Shown one piece after another: positions 59,443-64,000 of a stretch of 64,000 nucleotides of DNA (position 1 is its first letter; every line of letters begins with the position of its first letter). Source of the DNA: Ceratothoa steindachneri (Eukaryota; Arthropoda; Malacostraca; Isopoda; Cymothoidae); contig OZ018330.1 of assembly GCA_963969495.1 (NCBI GenBank), positions 51,109,848 through 51,173,847 on the forward strand, read 5' to 3'. A program made the translations under genes and the position numbers. The notes under the pieces are model-generated. The model was not told the origin of the DNA. It worked only from the letters and a program-made list of their open reading frames with translations, and did not search any database.

Positions 59443-60973
59443 TTAGTGTTTTGGGGTGATGTTTTTCTTCCTCCCACTTCTCTTTTTCCTGAACTCGGCG
59501 TTTGAAATCTGCTCGCAGGTGCTGTGATGGTGGGTCACATTCTGGCTGAGCAGAGCTTCTTCCACCGATTCGGGGTCGACTTCGTAGTCGTATTCCCATT
59601 TGTATATTTTGGTTTTGATTCCATGGAAAATATCCCTGGGCTCCATCTCCTCGGGAAAGGGAAACTGATCGCAAGCGTAGATTTTTAGATTAATGCTATC
59701 CGCCCGCAATCTTTGGTTTTTCCTTTTCTTTCCCTTGGCTTTCTTGGTTTGTGGGACTTCGGTGTCCGAGGAACTATTGTTGTCAGTATTTTCTTTCTCT
59801 GTGGCGATTCCTTGATTCTGTTTAGGTGCAGGAGTTTTCACATCGACTGCTTGTTTCTTCTTTTTGTTGGTAACTTTTTTGGTAGTGTCTTACCCGTTTG
59901 CTTGTTGGTTTGGAACCATCTGCAGTTGCAGTACATACGGAGGGGGGGGGGGTTGTCTGGGAACCACATATGTTCCATCCTGTTTTTGGTTAACATTTGG
60001 TTTAGCTCAGTTGCGAACGTGCCAGGGCGAGTTAGATTCATGACGTGCGCGTGAAGGATGCACGTCATAATCTTCATCGTTTTCATTTTGTAGTTTAAGA
60101 TACGTCTTCTTATTGTCTACTTCCGAGAGGGCCGCCTTTGCCGCTTGGGCGTAGAACGTGTTCGCTCTACGTGTTTCTTCTTTCTTCTTTGCTGCTTGTT
60201 TGTTTTTCATTATTTCTTTTTTAACGGAACATGACATGGCCATTGTTCTGTGCCCTTGGCCGCAGTTAACGCACTTCTCAAGGTTACTAGTGCATGACCT
60301 CCAATTGTGCCCTTTAACGCTGCATTTAGAGCAAGTTTCTTGTGGCTCTTTGCAGTCTTTAGTGGCGTGTGCTTCCATCTTATAACATCTGAAACAGAAT
60401 TGGACTGGACTGTATTCTCCTTTCTCAATCTGTTCCCCACTAATTTTGGCAGTGAACATTAATAGGCCTTGTTCCTTTGCCTTTTGGGCCATAGTTGTTT
60501 CGGCGAAGACCACCTTGAAGACATGGCTGTAGTCGATGCCATCCTTTCTATTTTTAAACTTTATCACTTCGGCTACCTTGGCCCAGGCTTGCCGAAGCTG
60601 GATCTCCTCCATGATTTCATCCTTGGAGTGTTGTCCAATCCACGAATCGATTCGCCGGCAGACCACGCTCCTGTGGACAGGATCTGTGGTGATACTGCTG
60701 GCTGCAGCCCAATGCCCCGAAGGACCTCGACTGCCTTCTCCTTGGTATGTCTTCGATATCTTTTTCTTTTTCGCAGATTGCGATGTAACCCAAGGATATG
60801 TTCAGCAGCCTCACCATGACAATGCCCAACTTGCTATACACAGCTTCAAATACGCTCTCTCTGCTAGGCTTAGGCTGTCCCTCGACTAACCGCAGAGGTA
60901 TTCTTGTCGTATGGTATTGGGCTATCTCTTCGAGAGAGTGGCCCCTCTGCACTGGGTTTACTTTTCCTCCCAA
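59443..60973 (-). pseudogene. Jockey-like ORF1 (three CCHC knuckles), copy E
   Basis: N-terminus from the ATG at 60973: LEEIAQYHTTRIPLRLVEGQ, VFEAVYSKLGIVMVRLL, LGYIAICEKEKD. Frame changes between about 60770 and 60670 lead to RRIDSWIGQHSKDEIMEEIQ, WAKVAEVIKFKNRKDGIDYS, HVFKVVFAE. Then three knuckles: CFRCYKMEAHATKDC, CSKCSVKGHNWRSC and CVNCGQGHRTMAMSC, all ligands present. Next TFYAQAAKAALSEV and TYLKLQNE; frame changes near 60070 and 59850 lead to a Lys-rich tail with LRADSINLKIYACDQFPFPE and a stop at 59443-59445. ORF1 proteins of Jockey-type LINEs bind the RNA in the cytoplasm and help return it to the nucleus. The 219-codon part 60666-60007 is fully open. Confidence 0.85.
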
Positions 60974-61689
60974 GTCTCTTATTAGTGGTGACTTGATTCA
61001 GGTATAATTTCCTGCTCCTTTTCTTCTTATGATGTTTCCTTGTTTTTGTTGAAGACTCCCTCTACTTCGTCGCTCAGCTTTCGTGAACGTGAACTGCCAA
61101 ATGAGGGGATGAACGACAATGGGTGAACCCGGGGAGGCCCCTCAGACGGGTGAAGTGTGGCAGACTTAATTATGGCTGGTGATAGAATCAACTACCACCA
61201 TCTGGGGGTGCCAACACATCTGGGGTTTGGTTATCGATGCTTTTTCCAACTTACACAGGAACGGTTGCATGTCCCTATGTGGTCTTGGCCGGAAGCTACC
61301 CTTAGAAATTAGAGCGAACTCTTCCCCAAAGCTTTCAGCATCGCCTCGTAACCGGGCAGTCTCTTCCATAGAGTTCCACAGTGGGCTAATCCTCAAACCT
61401 AACCTGCTTTCCTTTACGTCTCCAATTGTGTCTATCAACGGGACCGATATAGTTGGAGCGAGACTAGATGAATGGCAGTTCAGTTCAGTTCAGCTTCGCA
61501 ACTCCGTCGAGGGAGGGTGTAAGAGGTCAGACATTAAGTTGCCTAGGAGCTAGTTGAAAAAGTCTTCCGGAGAGTCCCCGTGGGATAGCGAAGTAAATGT
61601 TGACGTTTTGAGGCTGCCTTACCTAATCCTTTTCCTCCTTTATCGGGTAAGAGATGTAGTTTTAGCTTAGTTTTCTCAATGAATTCTTC

Positions 61690-62520
61690 AGCCTTTAGTG
61701 AAAGAAAATTGAAATTGATGTAAGAAGTAGGAAAATGTGTAGTAGGTATATAAAGATAAAAAGTTTTAGTTTTGCCCTGGTGTAGAGGGCTCCTCTCAGG
61801 TTTTCCTTGCTTTGGTTATTATTTTTCTCCCTTTTATTTGTTTATTATTATTATTTTTTTTAACATAAAATAAATAAATAAATATATTTGTTTTTTCCTC
61901 CATCGTGGCATTCAAGCCTTTCAAGTTTCTTATTTGCTATATATATCTTCTTTTTTATTACTATCTTACTAGCTAATTTCCCTTTTTGCCGGGGTTTAGG
62001 TTTTAATCCTTGTTTGTTCAATTAGTTCTTGCATTGGGCACTTCGCCTCTTTTTCTTTTTGTTGTAGTTTCTTCTTTCTTCCTTTTTTGCACTTTGGTGT
62101 TTGTACTTCGCCTGTTTACGTATATATACCAACTTGGTTTTCTCGGGAGCAGTTCCTTCCACTCGGGAATAGGGATTTCCTGGTAACACGTCCCCTGACT
62201 GCTCTCGGTATGTCTAGATTGTGATTAGTATTCGGGAGTATTTCCTCTTCTATTTTGTCCCCAAAAAACTCCCTAGCCTTTGGAGTTCTACATATATTCA
62301 TAGGGGTTAGTCCAGCTCTTGCGTGCAGTACTGTCTGCTGAATATAATCCGTCCTTCTTGCTCCAGCTATAAGTAGGGCTGCTTTGTTCTGCACTCTCTG
62401 CATTTGCCTGAGAGAGGTGGAACTCGCAGCCTGCATGACCACTGCCAGGTACCTTAAGGTTGAGCGCACCAGAGCAGTGTACAACTTTTTTAAGTTTTTT
62501 AGGTTTTTGGAGCTGAGGTT
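61690..62520 (-). mobile_element. Jockey-like retrotransposon, copy F, 3' fragment (RT thumb end and 3' UTR)
   Basis: Minus strand 62520-62116 encodes the last part of ORF2: LYTALVRSTLRYLAVVMQAA, MQRVQNKAALLIAGARRTDY, VLHARAGLTPMNI, IPRAVRGRVTRKSLFPSGRN and a stop (TAA) after VGIYT. The 3' UTR follows to about 61690 and matches copy A block by block (AAACCTAAACCCCGGCA, the conserved block at 61897-61929, GAGGAGCCCTCTACACCAGG inverted at about 61778-61800). It lies immediately upstream of copy E in the same orientation and abuts the Penelope-like element on the other side. Confidence 0.87.
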
Positions 62521-62569
62521 AGTGAAAGAAAACGATTTTTAAGGGGTATTTATTCCGCCTTGGTTAAGC

Positions 62570-63830
62570 GTAACGTTAGAGGAAATGAGCCACTCCTGTG
62601 AGTGGATTTTTTAAAAGTTTTAATCCGCGATTCCAGCTTGTCGCTTGACTGTTGATGGCCGGCTTATCTTCATTTATTAATATGGCTTCTAAGATGTTAA
62701 GCCTCACTTTATTAACCTCTTTTCTTTTAATAATGGTGTTATCAACGAGCATATCTCTCGTTAGGTTAATATTATGGACACTCTCCATATGGTTCTTAGT
62801 CCCTCCGCTTTGTAGATGAATAGTTAACCATCTCGAAAGTGAGGTAGTTGTCATGCCAATATATTTAGTTCTTATAAAGCTTACAATCTTTATCGGGGCA
62901 GATGAAACCGTAAACTATGTTGGTTGACTTGAGATTCGAGGAGTTTAGGCAGATGTTATTTTTCATCAGAAGATTTCTGGCTTTTGTTGTTTTATGATGA
63001 GTTGGATTTTATCCGTTTGATTTTTAACCTTGATGTTACGGTTAATAATCTCCTTGATGTTTTTTCATCTATTTTATAGGCCGTGGACATCTGGTTTCTG
63101 TAATACATTTTGATGCTGTTGACTTCTCTATGATTACTTTCAGTTTTATCCGCATGTTTGTAATGGTTATTTAAAAATGATTGGAGTTGTTTGTCAATCA
63201 TGCTGTTTGAGAACCCATTATTCACAAGTATTTGTTTTACTCGTGCAATCTCTTGGTGGAAAAGACCCACGTAGAGCAGCATTCATAAGCTCGGCGGATG
63301 TATGAGCCGATTACGCTTATTTTGTACCTTTCAGGACATTCACTTTCTGCATTGAGGCATCTTCCCATGACCATACTTTTCCTATGTACTTTAGTGATGT
63401 AGCTGCCATTGATGTTATGAACCTCAACGTCCAAGGAAAGGAGTTTATTGCCCGCGCTCAATTCATAAGTGAATTTTAACACGGAGTTCTCAAAATGTTG
63501 CTTGATGTTAACGAGATGTTCTTCGTTTTGGACGTTGATGTAGATATCATCTACGTATCGGCAATATGTGCGTGGCTTATTTTCCATGATGTCCAATAAT
63601 CTCTCCTTGAGTTGACCCATGTAATAGTTGGCGAAGGTCGGCCCTAAGGGTGACCCCATAGCCACTCCATCCACTTGCGTGTATAGATTACTGTCCGGTG
63701 TCCTGAACGGTGCCTCTGATGTGCATGAACCTAACATGCTCAGACCATCGACATCATTATAAAAAATGTGTACCACCATTCTACAATGTCTCCTCCAAAT
63801 CTTGACCAAAACATCTTAAGGAGCATGTTA
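62570..63830 (-). mobile_element. Penelope-like element (reverse transcriptase and GIY-YIG endonuclease), 5'-truncated
   Basis: Penelope-like elements encode an RT related to telomerase joined to a GIY-YIG endonuclease. RT, 63809-63237: TPDSNLYTQVDGVAMGSPLG then PTFANYYMGQL, CRYVDDIYI (catalytic Asp pair), ELSAGNKLLSLDVEV. A frameshift at about 63260 leads to the linker 63282-62992 (IARVKQILVNNGFS, DKQLQSFLNNHY). Next, in another frame, NLKSTNIVYGFICPDKDCKL with the two Cys that precede GIY-YIG, then YIGMTTTSLSRWLTIHLQSG and LVDNTIIKRKE...RLNILEAILINEDKPAIN (62890-62590), with conserved R and E. Similarity stops near 63830, so the N-terminal RT part is missing. At least three frame breaks. 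Confidence 0.88.
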
Positions 63831-64000
63831 CGTTCATGCACATGAGAGAGAGTTTCTTCTGCTAAAAAGACATTTTTTCAAACTGTCCCTACTCTCCCTT
63901 TTAATAGTAATAACATTTTAGTTCTACCATTTTCTCTTTGTTTTAGTGATCTTCCCCGCCTTTTGAATAACTTTAGCCTTTCCGCTCCTTTTAAATATGA
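63831..64000. other. No feature recognised at the right edge
   Basis: AT-rich sequence beyond the point where similarity to Penelope-like RT stops. A diverged upstream RT portion cannot be excluded. Confidence 0.4.

Larger units (their letters stand above)
56200..61560 (-). mobile_element. Jockey-like non-LTR retrotransposon, copy E, best-preserved full-length copy
   Basis: ORF1 (60973-59443), ORF2 (59412-56899) and a 3' UTR with the family block at 56480-56509 (plus-strand GTGGCATTCAAGCCTTTCAA). 5' sequence extends upstream of ORF1, possibly to about 61560, where it meets the 3' end of copy F in the same orientation. The 3' edge near 56200 is uncertain; an ATTA tandem run lies at 56265-56283. 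It has the fewest lesions in the family and is the best reference copy for it. Confidence 0.82.

Overview
This is a stretch of animal nuclear genome, most likely arthropod and possibly crustacean. The phylum is inferred from the repeat types (CR1, Jockey-like, I-clade, Penelope-like, Tc1/mariner and hAT elements together with long AT and GA microsatellites), not from a diagnostic gene. There is no prokaryotic gene organisation. Only one host gene is recognisable: the 5' part of a glycogenin gene (GYG) on the minus strand at 718-2111, with three coding exons. The gene runs off the left edge. Nearly everything else is repeats, most of them mutated beyond function. Layout: 1-2.1 kb glycogenin. 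5.5-9.5 kb two CR1 LINE copies bounded by (GA)n arrays, with an assembly gap (6301-6500) and an internally deleted mariner between them. 10.3-10.7 kb a hAT transposase tail. 12.6-15.1 kb a degraded ORF1 of a Jockey-type LINE. 15.2-17.35 kb two copies of a TIR DNA element, one with a perfect 8-bp target-site duplication. 20.5-20.8 kb an inverted minisatellite. 21.5-23.5 kb Jockey-like copy A. 23.9-24.2 kb a FLYWCH zinc-finger ORF. 25.1-25.6 and 28.7-29.3 kb Tc1-like transposase remnants. 26.8-27.0 and 29.3-31.8 kb I-clade LINE remnants. 32-41 kb a mostly non-coding, GC-uneven region with tandem repeats and a third CR1 fragment (38.2-39.2 kb). 41.6-43.2 kb a probable hAT element with an 8-bp duplication. 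43.5-44.0 kb a mariner remnant split by a pogo/Tigger-like MITE. 46.5-62.5 kb a cluster of five more copies (B-F) of the Jockey-like family. 62.6-63.8 kb a Penelope-like element with reverse transcriptase and a GIY-YIG endonuclease. The most informative observations are structural: nested insertions that can be resolved to the base at their TA or 8-bp duplications, a shared 3'-UTR block across the Jockey-like copies, a two-copy TIR family that I do not recognise, and a GC-AG intron in glycogenin. I found no operon-like, defence-like or otherwise novel multigene system. Calls rest on reading translated motifs by eye. No database search was possible.
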